From NCBI GenBank assembly GCA_905196835.1, contig CAJJWN010000002.1:86191-150190 (forward strand): a DNA stretch of 64,000 nt, read 5' to 3'. Position 1 is the first letter of the stretch; every line of letters starts with the position of its first letter. A program made the translations under genes and the position numbers. The stretch is from an uncultured Prevotella sp. (lineage in GTDB: Bacteria; Bacteroidota; Bacteroidia; Bacteroidales; Bacteroidaceae). Below the pieces are notes generated by a model. It ran no database searches, had not been told where the DNA came from, and saw only the letters and a program-made list of their open reading frames with translations. Positions 46,911-57,248 of this stretch are shown here, one piece after another.

Positions 46911-47042
46911 ATCAGTGAAAGCAAAAGACTCGTTATTTACAGGGCACATCTTTATATTGACAAAAATACATGCAAAGACTGTAATTCTTATTATTTTGGG
47001 TACAAAAGTACAACAATTCTTGCAGATGTGCTTCAAAAAACG

Positions 47043-47050
47043 TACTTTTG
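47043..47050 (+). promoter_or_regulatory. Candidate -7 box for the hisGDC genes
   Basis: TACTTTTG, 27 bases before the hisG ATG. The -33 position has CTTG rather than TTTG. No his-leader peptide or T-box-like structure is visible. Confidence 0.45.
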
Positions 47051-47077
47051 CCAGACAATTTTAATTAATTTATAATT

Positions 47078-47929
47078 ATGTTGCGCATAGCTGTACAATC
47101 AAAAGGGCGTCTGTATGACGATACGATGGGACTGCTGAACGAGGCAGACATCAAGGTAAGTTCGACCAAACGAACATTGTTGGTACAATCGTCCAATTTC
47201 CCGATAGAAGTTCTTTACCTCCGTGACGACGACATTCCGCAAAGCGTAGCCACCGGTGTGGCCGACATTGGAGTGGTCGGCGAGAACGAATTTGCCGAAA
47301 AGCATGAGGACGCAGAGATTGTATATCGCCTGGGATTCAGCAAATGCAGGCTATCGCTTGCCATACCAAAAGCCGTTGAATACAATGGTGTGGAATGGTT
47401 TGACGGCAAAAAGATTGCCACGTCTTACCCCGTAATATTGGGCAAGTATCTTGAGGAGAAAGGCGTAAAAGCCGACATACATGTGATAACGGGCAGTGTG
47501 GAAATCAGCCCGGGAATAGGTTTAGCCGACGGTATATTCGACATCGTAAGCAGCGGTTCTACCCTTGTCAGCAACAATCTGAAGGAAGTAGAAGTAGTAA
47601 TGAAAAGCGAAGCCGTGCTTATAGCCAACAAACATTTGTGTGAAAGCAAACGCAAGACACTTGACGACATGCTCTTCCGTATAAAGGCTGTACGCAATGC
47701 AGAAGACAAGAAATACGTAAGGATGAACGCGCCGAAAGCCCGTCTGACTGAAATAATAAGCGTGCTGCCCGGTCTGAAAAGCCCTACCGTAATACCGCTT
47801 GCCGACGATGAATGGTGCTCCGTACACACCGTGCTCGACGAGGCACGCTTTTGGGAAATCATAGGGAAGCTGAAAGACATGGGCGCGCAGGGCATATTGG
47901 TAACTCCGATAGAGAAAATGATATTGTAA
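47078..47929 (+). CDS. hisG: ATP phosphoribosyltransferase, long form
   Basis: First enzyme of histidine synthesis, joining ATP and PRPP. The 283-residue length fits the long form with a C-terminal regulatory ACT-like domain that senses histidine. MLRIAVQSKGRLYDDTMGLL is the family's start, DIGVVGENEFAE and YPVILGKYLEEKGVKADIHV follow, and GIGLADGIFDIVSSGSTL carries the PRPP-binding loop. The regulatory part begins near LNRKS-like ARLTEIISVLPGLKSPTVIP. It heads a three-gene unit with hisD and hisC. Confidence 0.97.
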   Translation: MLRIAVQSKGRLYDDTMGLLNEADIKVSSTKRTLLVQSSNFPIEVLYLRDDDIPQSVATGVADIGVVGENEFAEKHEDAEIVYRLGFSKCRLSLAIPKAVEYNGVEWFDGKKIATSYPVILGKYLEEKGVKADIHVITGSVEISPGIGLADGIFDIVSSGSTLVSNNLKEVEVVMKSEAVLIANKHLCESKRKTLDDMLFRIKAVRNAEDKKYVRMNAPKARLTEIISVLPGLKSPTVIPLADDEWCSVHTVLDEARFWEIIGKLKDMGAQGILVTPIEKMIL

Positions 47930-47956
47930 CATACCATCGACCAAAGACACATCATT

Positions 47957-49246
47957 ATGGAAAAATACATATATCCGCCACGCGACGAATGGAAATCGAT
48001 AACTGCCAGGCCTCCAGTCGATACGTACCAGCTGCAAGATACGGTTCGCACTATACTGGAAGACGTAAGGCTTGGCGGCGACGATGCCGTTAAGCGGTAT
48101 GAGAAAAAGTTTGACAATGCGCCGCTTGACAGCCTCATTGTGACGGAGGATGAAATCAACGAAGCCGTAAGGCAGACGCCTGAAGAATTACTGGACGCCT
48201 TAACCCTGGCTCATGACAACATCGGCAAATTCCACGCATCGCAACGTATTGCGGCAAAGAAGGTTGAGACCGCCCCGGGAGTAGAGTGCTGGCAAAGGAG
48301 CGTGCCGATAGAGAAAGTCGGCCTGTATGTGCCCGGTGGAACAGCCCCTTTGTTCAGTACGGTGCTCATGCTGGCTACTCCGGCCAAGATTGCAGGTTGC
48401 GGCGAGATTGTTATGTGTACCCCTCCGGGCAAGGACGGAACGGTAAATCCTGCCATATTGGCCGCGGCCAAGATAGCAGGAGTGCATAAGATATTCAAGG
48501 CCGGAGGCGTGCAGGCCATAGCCGCAATGGCATACGGCACGGAGAGCATACCACGGGTGTACAAGATTTTCGGCCCAGGCAACCGCTATGTCATGGCCGC
48601 CAAGCAGATGGTTTCGCTGCATGACGTAGCCATAGACATGCCGGCCGGGCCGTCGGAAGTATGTGTCATAGCCGACGACACGAGCAATCCCGCATACGTG
48701 GCGGCCGACCTCCTTTCGCAGGCGGAGCACGGCACTGACTCGCAGGTGCTGCTCATCACCACGTCTGAGACGCTTGCCGCCAATGTAGAAAACGAGATAG
48801 CAGCGCAGCTGAAAGCGTTGCCGAGACATGACATCGCCGCAAAGACGCTTGAAAACAGCAAGGTCGTAATAGTGAAAGACAAAGACGAAGCCATGGCCTT
48901 GAGCAACATGTATGCTCCGGAGCATCTTATCATCGCCACCGACGATTGCTTCACACTTGCCGACATGGTGGTCAACGCAGGCAGCGTATTCCTCGGCAAA
49001 TATGCCTGCGAGAGCGCAGGCGACTATGCAAGCGGCACCAACCATACCCTGCCAACACACGGATATGCCACCGCTTATAGTGGAGTAAACCTCGACAGCT
49101 TCATCAGGAAGATAACCTTCCAGCACCTTACGGCCGACGGCATAAGGCACATTGGCCGTGCCGTGGAGGTAATGGCCGACAAGGAGAGCCTGTATGCGCA
49201 CAAGAATGCCATGACTCTAAGGATAAAAGACATATTGAACAACTGA
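47957..49246 (+). CDS. hisD: Histidinol dehydrogenase
   Basis: Zinc enzyme that performs the last two oxidations of histidine synthesis. At 429 residues it is complete. Visible: [20 protein letters not shown] opening ([20 protein letters not shown]), [52 protein letters not shown] (zinc ligands Gln and His), and [17 protein letters not shown] with the catalytic His. It starts 27 bases after hisG and ends four bases before hisC. Confidence 0.97.
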   Translation: MEKYIYPPRDEWKSITARPPVDTYQLQDTVRTILEDVRLGGDDAVKRYEKKFDNAPLDSLIVTEDEINEAVRQTPEELLDALTLAHDNIGKFHASQRIAAKKVETAPGVECWQRSVPIEKVGLYVPGGTAPLFSTVLMLATPAKIAGCGEIVMCTPPGKDGTVNPAILAAAKIAGVHKIFKAGGVQAIAAMAYGTESIPRVYKIFGPGNRYVMAAKQMVSLHDVAIDMPAGPSEVCVIADDTSNPAYVAADLLSQAEHGTDSQVLLITTSETLAANVENEIAAQLKALPRHDIAAKTLENSKVVIVKDKDEAMALSNMYAPEHLIIATDDCFTLADMVVNAGSVFLGKYACESAGDYASGTNHTLPTHGYATAYSGVNLDSFIRKITFQHLTADGIRHIGRAVEVMADKESLYAHKNAMTLRIKDILNN

Positions 49247-49250
49247 CGAC

Positions 49251-50285
49251 ATGAGACCATTAGAACAATTAGTACGTCCCAACATACTTGCGCTGAAACC
49301 ATACAGCAGCGCACGCGACGAGTTCGGAGGCAGAGGTGCAAAGGTTTTTCTCGATGCCAACGAAAATCCTTACAACACCCCGTTCAACCGCTATCCCGAC
49401 CCCTTGCAGCGTGAATTGAAACGACGCCTGGGCGCCGTGAAAGGCGTTGCAGCAGAAAACATATTCCTCGGCAACGGCTCCGACGAACCGATTGACCTGG
49501 CTTACCGTTGCTTTACACGTCCGGGTATTGACAATGTTGTCGCCATCGAGCCAACATACGGCATGTACAAAGTATGCGCAGACATCAATGATGTGGAATA
49601 CAGAACAGTGCTTCTTGACGACACATTCCAGACTACGGCCGACCGCCTGCTTGCCGCATGTGACAAGAATACCAAGCTGATATGGATTTGTTCGCCTAAC
49701 AATCCTACCGGCAACAACATCGACCGGCAGGAAATAATAAAGACACTGGAAGGCTTTGACGGCATTGTCATCGTTGACGAGGCCTATTCCGACTTCTCCG
49801 GCGAGCGTCCGCTGCGCCTTGACTTGGAGAAATATCCCAACCTCATCGTGCTCAACACCATGAGCAAGGCATGGGGATGTGCCGCCATAAGGCTCGGCAT
49901 GGCCTTTGCGCAGAAAGCCATCGTTGACGTGTTCAACAAGGTGAAATACCCTTACAACGTCAACATGCTAACCCAGAAGCAGGCCATGGAGGCGCTGAAA
50001 GACCCGTTCGAAGTGGACAAATGGGTCAAGATTATATTGCTCGAACGCAGCCGTATGATTGAGGCGTTCAACCTTCTGCCGTCCTGCAAGAAGGTTTATC
50101 CGACAGACGCAAACTTCTTTCTCGCCCTCTTTGACGACGCCCAGACCGTCTACGACTACCTCAAGGAGAAAGGGATAATCGTGAGAAACCGCACGCGCGT
50201 CACCCTGTGCGAGGACTGCCTGCGGATAACCATAGGCAGCAAGAGCGAGAACAACGAGCTGCTTGCCGCACTGCGGCTGTACTGA
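49251..50285 (+). CDS. hisC: Histidinol-phosphate aminotransferase
   Basis: PLP-dependent aminotransferase of 344 residues in histidine synthesis. Motifs: [20 protein letters not shown] near the start, [31 protein letters not shown] (the conserved Asn), [13 protein letters not shown] (Asp-x-x-Tyr) and [19 protein letters not shown] with the PLP Lys and phosphate-binding Arg. In many Bacteroidales hisB follows next; here a repeat-filled gap follows instead and hisB is at 27.8 kb. Confidence 0.97.
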   Translation: MRPLEQLVRPNILALKPYSSARDEFGGRGAKVFLDANENPYNTPFNRYPDPLQRELKRRLGAVKGVAAENIFLGNGSDEPIDLAYRCFTRPGIDNVVAIEPTYGMYKVCADINDVEYRTVLLDDTFQTTADRLLAACDKNTKLIWICSPNNPTGNNIDRQEIIKTLEGFDGIVIVDEAYSDFSGERPLRLDLEKYPNLIVLNTMSKAWGCAAIRLGMAFAQKAIVDVFNKVKYPYNVNMLTQKQAMEALKDPFEVDKWVKIILLERSRMIEAFNLLPSCKKVYPTDANFFLALFDDAQTVYDYLKEKGIIVRNRTRVTLCEDCLRITIGSKSENNELLAALRLY

Positions 50286-50346
50286 ACACGGTGAAACCTG
50301 AAACGGCCGTTTGCTTACACATTGATTTTTGTTGACGCTCCACAGG

Positions 50347-50717
50347 CGCGTTATTTTGAAATTTAAACCGTTTGGGCGCAATACGCCCAAATAGAGTGTG
50401 CAAACGTAAGTATCTGACACTGCGAACGTTAATGCGCCCAGATGTGCATTTGTGCAATAGAAACAACCCTTTTATGCAGTAAAAGCCGTCCTTACACCCC
50501 TTGAAGGCCGTCCTTACTATGAGTAAAGACGGCCTTTACTTATCGAAAGGACGGCCTTTACTATGGCTAAACACGGTCTTCACACATAGTAGCAACCGCG
50601 TTTTAGAACAATATCAACGGCTTTTGGTTATAAAAAGAACAATCACGCGGCACCACGTTTTCCTATTTTGCCGGAAAATACGTACATTCTCAAAATGACA
50701 AAAAGCAAAGACAGGCA
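50347..50717 (-). repeat. Dispersed repeat family B, copy 3
   Basis: About 371 bases, inverted relative to copies 1 and 2. On the minus strand it carries TTTGTCATTTTGAGAATGTA, GATATTGTTCT (50605-50615) and TTTGCACACTCTATTTGGGC (at 50405 downward). The core (50478-50590) is an array of about five half-units of the type AAAGACGGCCTTTAC in alternating orientation, the largest core in the window. Confidence 0.75.
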
Positions 50718-50825
50718 TAAGAACACGTAGCAAATTGTCAATGCGCAAAGCAATGCACGCTGGCATGTTCACCGTGACAAGCCGTGGCGAATACTGTTGC
50801 CCGGCAACCGGCAAACACCTTGTTT

Positions 50826-51084
50826 TGCCATTTAATTTACGTGAGTTCGGTATAAGGAATTACCTTTCTGATGGAGGATAACTTCTATGTTTCTTTATGT
50901 CCTAAGCGGCCGGTTGGTAATCAGTCATTCCGCAGAAATGCGGAATCCAGCACACAAATATAGTGAAAGGCAGGTTGTTTACACTGGATTCCGCATTTCT
51001 GCGGAATGACTGATTACCATCTGACCGCTTAAAATATGGTTATCACAACATTATCCTTATACCGAACCCACGTTAAATTTGGCA
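50826..51084. mobile_element. MITE-like 259-bp inverted-repeat element
   Basis: Terminal inverted repeats of 20 bases (50839-50858 and 51054-51073, one mismatch; core GTTCGGTATAAGGA) extend outward to TGCCA/TGGCA-type ends. Inside is a perfect 36-base inverted repeat (50915-50950 and 50984-51019) with a 33-base spacer, flanked by TAAGCGG/CCGCTTA. Each inner arm is itself nearly palindromic (ATTCCGCAGAAATGCGGAAT). There is no transposase frame, so it would need a helper in trans. I cannot see a certain target-site duplication. Confidence 0.65.
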
Positions 51085-51109
51085 AATCGGATAAATTGTT
51101 GTAATTTTG
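51078..51109 (+). promoter_or_regulatory. Promoter TTTG-N20-TAATTTTG of the ABC-F gene
   Basis: TTTG at 51078-51081 lies in the last bases of the MITE-like element; TAATTTTG is at 51102-51109, 20 bases on. Expected start near 51115, leader about 27 bases. Confidence 0.7.
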
Positions 51110-51138
51110 CGCCGCAATTATAATATAAGGTAAAATAA

Positions 51139-52755
<1,617 letters not shown>

Positions 52756-52818
52756 TTGACAGCTACATGCGTGTTGGCAAGATTTTTGCTATACGTTCAA
52801 CAAAAAATCATTTGCACT

Positions 52819-53418
52819 ATGAAAGAGGAAAATGAAGATATAAAGAAAGAGGAAACGGTCAACGACGCTCCTGAAAACGAAACGGAGAACATAAATGCCC
52901 AGGAGGTTTCAAGCGGCGAGGGCGATGCCGGTGAAAACGACGATACAGCCGAAAAGACGGAAGAAAAAGACCCGCTGACCGCAGCACAAGAGGAGATAGA
53001 GCAGCTTAAAGACAAGTATCTGCGCTCTGTCGCAGAATTTGACAACTACCGCAAGCGCACTTTGAAAGAGAAGGCGGAGCTGATATTGAACGGTTCGGAG
53101 AAGGCCGTACAGGCCATACTCCCCGTCATCGACGACATGGAGCGCGCCATTGCCAATGCTGAAAAGACGGAAGAAGTTGAGGTGTTGAGGGAAGGCATGA
53201 AGCTGATTTACCAAAAGACAAACAAGATACTGGAAAGCCTTGGCGTGAAAAAGATTGACACCGAGGATGCCGACTTTGACACAAACTTCCACGAAGCGGT
53301 GGCAATGGTGCCGGGAATGGGCGACGACAAGAAAGGCAAGGTGCTAGACTGCGTACAGACAGGTTATACTCTTAACGACAAAGTCATAAGGCACGCAAAG
53401 GTCGCCGTTGGACAATAG
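52819..53418 (+). CDS. grpE: Nucleotide exchange factor GrpE
   Basis: Co-chaperone that exchanges ADP for ATP on DnaK. I start at ATG 52819 (199 residues). A disordered acidic N-terminus of about 65 residues (Glu/Asp/Asn-rich) leads to a long coiled coil (LTAAQEEIEQLKDKYLRSVA, FDNYRKRTLKEKAELI) and the C-terminal beta head (GVKKIDTEDADFDTNFHEAV, VLDCVQTGYTLNDKVIRHAK). It is followed by dnaJ, with a family A repeat in the 132-base gap. dnaK is not in the window. Confidence 0.95.
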   Translation: MKEENEDIKKEETVNDAPENETENINAQEVSSGEGDAGENDDTAEKTEEKDPLTAAQEEIEQLKDKYLRSVAEFDNYRKRTLKEKAELILNGSEKAVQAILPVIDDMERAIANAEKTEEVEVLREGMKLIYQKTNKILESLGVKKIDTEDADFDTNFHEAVAMVPGMGDDKKGKVLDCVQTGYTLNDKVIRHAKVAVGQ

Positions 53419-53423
53419 TACAA

Positions 53424-53541
53424 TTAAAAATTAAGAGTTAAGAATTAAGGATTAAGAAAACATGCTTTGCTGGTGACAGATTGGCGTTTTCTTAATTCTT
53501 ATATTGTTAACTCTTAATTCTTAACTCTTAATTCTTAATTA
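53424..53541. repeat. AT-rich inverted repeat, family A, copy 4
   Basis: The left arm (about 53427-53460) and right side (53487-53541) are complementary over TTTTCTTAATTCTTA and TTAACTCTTAATTC units, with one extra unit and a TATTG interruption on the right. It fills the grpE-dnaJ gap and ends 10 bases before the dnaJ ATG, so a hairpin here would sit at the dnaJ ribosome-binding region. Confidence 0.8.
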
Positions 53542-53550
53542 AAGAAGGTT

Positions 53551-54726
53551 ATGGCTAAAAGAGATTATTACGAGGTGCTTGGCGTGAGCAAAGACGCCTC
53601 AGAAGACGAAATAAAGAAGGCTTACAGGAAAATCGCCATAAAATACCACCCTGACAGAAATCCTGGCAACAAAGAGGCCGAGGATAAATTCAAGGAGGCA
53701 GCCGAGGCTTACGACGTATTGCATGACCCACAGAAGAGGAAGCAGTACGACCAGTTTGGCTTCAACGGTCCAGGCGGCGAAAGCGGATTTGGCGGCTTCG
53801 GCGGCGCCGGAGGCTTCTCAATGGACGACATATTCTCCATGTTCGGCGACGTGTTCGGCGGACGCGGAGGGTTTGGCGGCTTCGGTGGTAGCGGTTTCGG
53901 TGGCGGAGGCCAACGCCGTCCGGCACAGCACCGTGGTTCCGACCTGCGCCTGAAAGTAAGGCTTTCGTTACAGGAAATATCCACAGGAGTAACCAAGAAG
54001 TTCAAGGTTAAGAAGGATGTTACGTGTAGTCATTGCCACGGTAGCGGCGCGGAAGGCAACAGCGCGAAGGAGACTTGCCCGACATGCCACGGCAGCGGAG
54101 TTGTAACCCACACAACGCAGAGCCTCTTCGGCATGATGCAGACACAAAGTGTATGCCCCACTTGCGGCGGAGAAGGCTCCGTAATCAAGAACAAGTGCAG
54201 TGTGTGTGGCGGTAGCGGTGTAGTGAAAGGAGAAGAAGTCGTAGAAATCAACATACCGGCAGGAGTGTCCGAAGGCATGATAGTCAACGTGCCGGGCAAG
54301 GGCAATGCAGGCCGACACAACGGTGTACCGGGCAACATTCAGGTATATATCGAGGAAGAACCTAACGACACTTTTGTACGTGACGACAACGACATAATAT
54401 ACAACCTGTTGCTTGATTTCCCGACAGCAGCCCTTGGCGGAACGGTTGAAATCCCTACTATCGACGGCGGACGCGTCAGAGTAAAGATAGAACCAGGCAC
54501 TCAACCAGGTAAAGCATTGAGGTTGAGAGGCAAAGGTCTGCCAGCCGTGCAAGGTTACGGACGTGGTGTAGGTGACATGGTCGTTAACATCAGTGTCTAT
54601 GTGCCTAAGACCTTGAGCGGCAAAGAGCGTGAGGCTCTTGAAGAGATGCGTGATAGTGACAACTTCAAGGGCGATAATGCCACGAAGAAAACCATATTCC
54701 AGAAGTTCAGGAATTACTTTAACTAA
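53551..54726 (+). CDS. dnaJ: Chaperone protein DnaJ
   Basis: Hsp40 partner of DnaK, 391 residues. The J domain (1-70) has the HPD motif in [21 protein letters not shown] long Gly/Phe region (about 75-130, [20 protein letters not shown]) follows, then four zinc-binding CxxCxGxG repeats ([32 protein letters not shown]). The C-terminal substrate-binding domains include [19 protein letters not shown]. It is the second gene of the grpE-dnaJ-folC run. Confidence 0.97.
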   Translation: MAKRDYYEVLGVSKDASEDEIKKAYRKIAIKYHPDRNPGNKEAEDKFKEAAEAYDVLHDPQKRKQYDQFGFNGPGGESGFGGFGGAGGFSMDDIFSMFGDVFGGRGGFGGFGGSGFGGGGQRRPAQHRGSDLRLKVRLSLQEISTGVTKKFKVKKDVTCSHCHGSGAEGNSAKETCPTCHGSGVVTHTTQSLFGMMQTQSVCPTCGGEGSVIKNKCSVCGGSGVVKGEEVVEINIPAGVSEGMIVNVPGKGNAGRHNGVPGNIQVYIEEEPNDTFVRDDNDIIYNLLLDFPTAALGGTVEIPTIDGGRVRVKIEPGTQPGKALRLRGKGLPAVQGYGRGVGDMVVNISVYVPKTLSGKEREALEEMRDSDNFKGDNATKKTIFQKFRNYFN

Positions 54727-54744
54727 CCTGAAGTAACTGCAAGG

Positions 54745-56031
54745 ATGACATATAAGGAAACCATTGAATATCTGTACAACAGCGTCCCTATGTTTCAAAA
54801 AGTGGGCGCTGTTGCTTATAAGGAGGGGTTGTATAACACCGTCATGCTGGACGAACATTTCGGCCATCCCCATGCAAACTATAAGACCGTACACGTAGCC
54901 GGAACCAACGGCAAGGGCTCTTGCTCGCATACAATAGCCGCCATATTGCAGGCGCAGGGCTACAAAGTCGGCCTCTATACATCACCCCATCTTAAAGACT
55001 TCCGTGAGCGCATCAGGGTTAACGGACAGTATATCAGTGAGGACTACGTGGTTGACTTCGTTGCCAAAGAACGCAGTTTCTTCGAGCCTTTAAGCCCGAG
55101 TTTTTTCGAGTTAACCACGGCTTTGGCGTTCAAGTATTTCTCCGACTGCAAGGTTGATATCGCCGTCATTGAAGTGGGGCTTGGCGGAAGGCTCGACTGC
55201 ACAAACATCATCACTCCCCTGCTTTCGGTTATAACAAACATCAGTTTCGACCACACACAATTTCTTGGTGACACCCTTGCCAAGATTGCGTACGAAAAAG
55301 CCGGTATAATTAAAAAAGGTGTGCCGGTTGTTGTTGGTGAAAGCGTCAGCGAGACACGCCCGGTATTCACCGCAAAGGCAGAAGACTGCGGAGCACCGCT
55401 CATATTCGCTGAAGACGAGGGCGAAGTCGTTAATACCTGCATGGCCGAGAAAGGTGGAATAGATTATGCCACCAAAACGTTCGGCCTCTTGCATGGAGAG
55501 CTTGGAGGCATATACCAGGAGAAGAATACCGAGACGATACTTTGTTCCATTAAACAACTGCGCAAGGCCAACATTGACATCAGCGACGATGCCGCTCACA
55601 CAGGTTTCGCCAACGTATCAGGTCTTACAGGGCTGCTCGGACGGTGGCAGACAGTGCATGAACATCCACTTGTAATATGCGACACCGGCCACAATGCCGG
55701 AGGCTGGCAATACATAAGCCGACAGATAAAGTTGCAGCGCTGCCGACAGACACGGATTGTATTCGGTATGGTTGACGACAAGGACATACACACCGTTATG
55801 GGCATGTTGCCACGCAATGCCGTGTACTATTTTACCAAGGCTGACAACAAGCGCGCCATCGACGAGCACGAAATTATGCGAATCGGAACGGAACTGCATC
55901 TCGATGCGGCATGTTACTCCGATGTAAGGAGCGCTTACACCAAAGCATTGAATGACGCCTCGGCAGACGACTTCATATTCGTAGGCGGCAGCAGCTACAT
56001 TGTGGCAGACTTTCTGAACGATTGTGTTTAA
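54745..56031 (+). CDS. folC: Folylpolyglutamate synthase / dihydrofolate synthase
   Basis: Mur-ligase-family enzyme of 428 residues that adds glutamate to dihydropteroate and folates. Visible: VAGTNGKGSCSHTIAAILQA (P-loop), VGLYTSPHLKDFRERIRVNG, EVGLGGRLDCTNII, SFDHTQFLGDTLAKIAYEKA (with the conserved His and Lys) and VICDTGHNAGGW. It starts 18 bases after dnaJ and is probably read through from it, an unrelated neighbour. Confidence 0.95.
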   Translation: MTYKETIEYLYNSVPMFQKVGAVAYKEGLYNTVMLDEHFGHPHANYKTVHVAGTNGKGSCSHTIAAILQAQGYKVGLYTSPHLKDFRERIRVNGQYISEDYVVDFVAKERSFFEPLSPSFFELTTALAFKYFSDCKVDIAVIEVGLGGRLDCTNIITPLLSVITNISFDHTQFLGDTLAKIAYEKAGIIKKGVPVVVGESVSETRPVFTAKAEDCGAPLIFAEDEGEVVNTCMAEKGGIDYATKTFGLLHGELGGIYQEKNTETILCSIKQLRKANIDISDDAAHTGFANVSGLTGLLGRWQTVHEHPLVICDTGHNAGGWQYISRQIKLQRCRQTRIVFGMVDDKDIHTVMGMLPRNAVYYFTKADNKRAIDEHEIMRIGTELHLDAACYSDVRSAYTKALNDASADDFIFVGGSSYIVADFLNDCV

Positions 56032-56071
56032 TCGTTTTTAACAATAAACTGAAATATTTTTATATGTTTCG

Positions 56072-56103
56072 TTTGTGTTTCTCAACAATTTTAAGTTACT
56101 TTG
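56072..56103 (+). promoter_or_regulatory. Promoter-like pair for galM
   Basis: TTTG at 56072-56075 and TTACTTTG at 56096-56103, spaced 20 bases. The -7 box departs from TAnnTTTG at its second base. Leader about 27 bases. Confidence 0.5.
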
Positions 56104-56135
56104 CAAATAAGTTTTCCAACTAATACAGTAATATT

Positions 56136-57227
56136 ATGAGCACAAACGAAACACATTGCTTGTGTGGTTTGAAACGCGAGGATTTTCAAACCACCGTCAA
56201 CGGGAAAGCCACAGACTTATATATCCTTAAGAACAAATGGGGCAACGAAGTTGCAGTGACAAACTACGGAGGCGCAATAGTTGCCATAATGGTGCCTGAC
56301 AAGAATGGCAATTACGCCAATATTATTCAAGGGCACGACAACATACAAGACGTAATCAACAGCCCAGAGCCCTACCTCTCTACATTAATAGGCCGCTTCG
56401 GCAACAGGATATGCCGCGGCAAGTTTCAGCTTAACGGCAAGCAATACCAGCTTGCCATCAACAACGGACCTAACTCGCTGCATGGTGGAAAGGCCGGTTT
56501 CAACACAAAGGTGTGGGACGCCCTGCGCATGAACGACGAAACGCTTATCCTCAACTACGTCTCTTCATACGGAGAGGAAGGCTACACGGGAGAGGTCAAA
56601 GTAACGGTGGCATACATCTTCAATGATGACAACGAACTTATCATCGAGTACATGGCCACAACAAACAAGAAAACCGTAATCAATCTTACCAGCCATGGCT
56701 ACTTCAGCCTGGCAGGCATCGCCAACCCAACCCCGACGGTTGACAATCTTGTCTGCGAAATAAATGCAGACTTCTACCTGCCCATAGACGAGACCGCCAT
56801 ACCTACCGGTGAGATACGTTTCGTCAAAGACACACCCTTCGATTTCCGTTCACCAAAGCCCGTAGGCCGCGATATCGATGCAGACAACGAGCAGATACGC
56901 AACGGCGCGGGCTACGACCATTGTTATGTTCTCAACAAGAAAGAGGAAGGCGAGCTTAGCTTCGCCGCACGTGTAACCGAACCGGTAAGCGGCCGCGTAA
57001 TGGAAGTTTACACTACTGAACCTGGAATACAATTCTATACAGACAACTGGGCAGACGGTTACAAAGGCCAACACGGAGCCACGTTCCCACGCCGCAGCGC
57101 CGTATGTTTCGAGGCGCAGCACTTCCCCGACTCGCCCAACCGCCCCTACTTCCCATCCGTTATCCTTAAACCGGGCGAGCAGTACAAGCAAAAGACGATA
57201 TACAAATTCAAGACTGAAAAACAATAA
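56136..57227 (+). CDS. galM: Aldose 1-epimerase (galactose mutarotase)
   Basis: Interconverts alpha and beta anomers of galactose or glucose. A 363-residue beta-sandwich. Visible: NKWGNEVAVTNYGGAIVAIM, LIGRFGNRICRGKF, NGPNSLHGGKAGFNTKVWDA (substrate-binding), INLTSHGYFSLAG (catalytic His), GYDHCYVLN and YTTEPGIQFYTDNW, with the catalytic Glu in FPRRSAVCFEAQHFPDSPN. It has no signal peptide, so a cytoplasmic role beside galK is likely. It leads the galM-galK pair with a 21-base gap. Confidence 0.94.
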   Translation: MSTNETHCLCGLKREDFQTTVNGKATDLYILKNKWGNEVAVTNYGGAIVAIMVPDKNGNYANIIQGHDNIQDVINSPEPYLSTLIGRFGNRICRGKFQLNGKQYQLAINNGPNSLHGGKAGFNTKVWDALRMNDETLILNYVSSYGEEGYTGEVKVTVAYIFNDDNELIIEYMATTNKKTVINLTSHGYFSLAGIANPTPTVDNLVCEINADFYLPIDETAIPTGEIRFVKDTPFDFRSPKPVGRDIDADNEQIRNGAGYDHCYVLNKKEEGELSFAARVTEPVSGRVMEVYTTEPGIQFYTDNWADGYKGQHGATFPRRSAVCFEAQHFPDSPNRPYFPSVILKPGEQYKQKTIYKFKTEKQ

Positions 57228-57248
57228 CCAATAAAACTTACAACAACC

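Noticed and set aside
46911..47036. Upstream extension of the MltF-like frame
   Set aside because: It would place an extra hydrophobic stretch before the lipoprotein signal and run toward the hisG promoter; ATG 46910 gives a proper lipobox.
48200..49201. A 333-codon open frame on the minus strand
   Set aside because: It lies entirely antisense to hisD, whose protein motifs are unmistakable; the antisense frame has no recognisable features.
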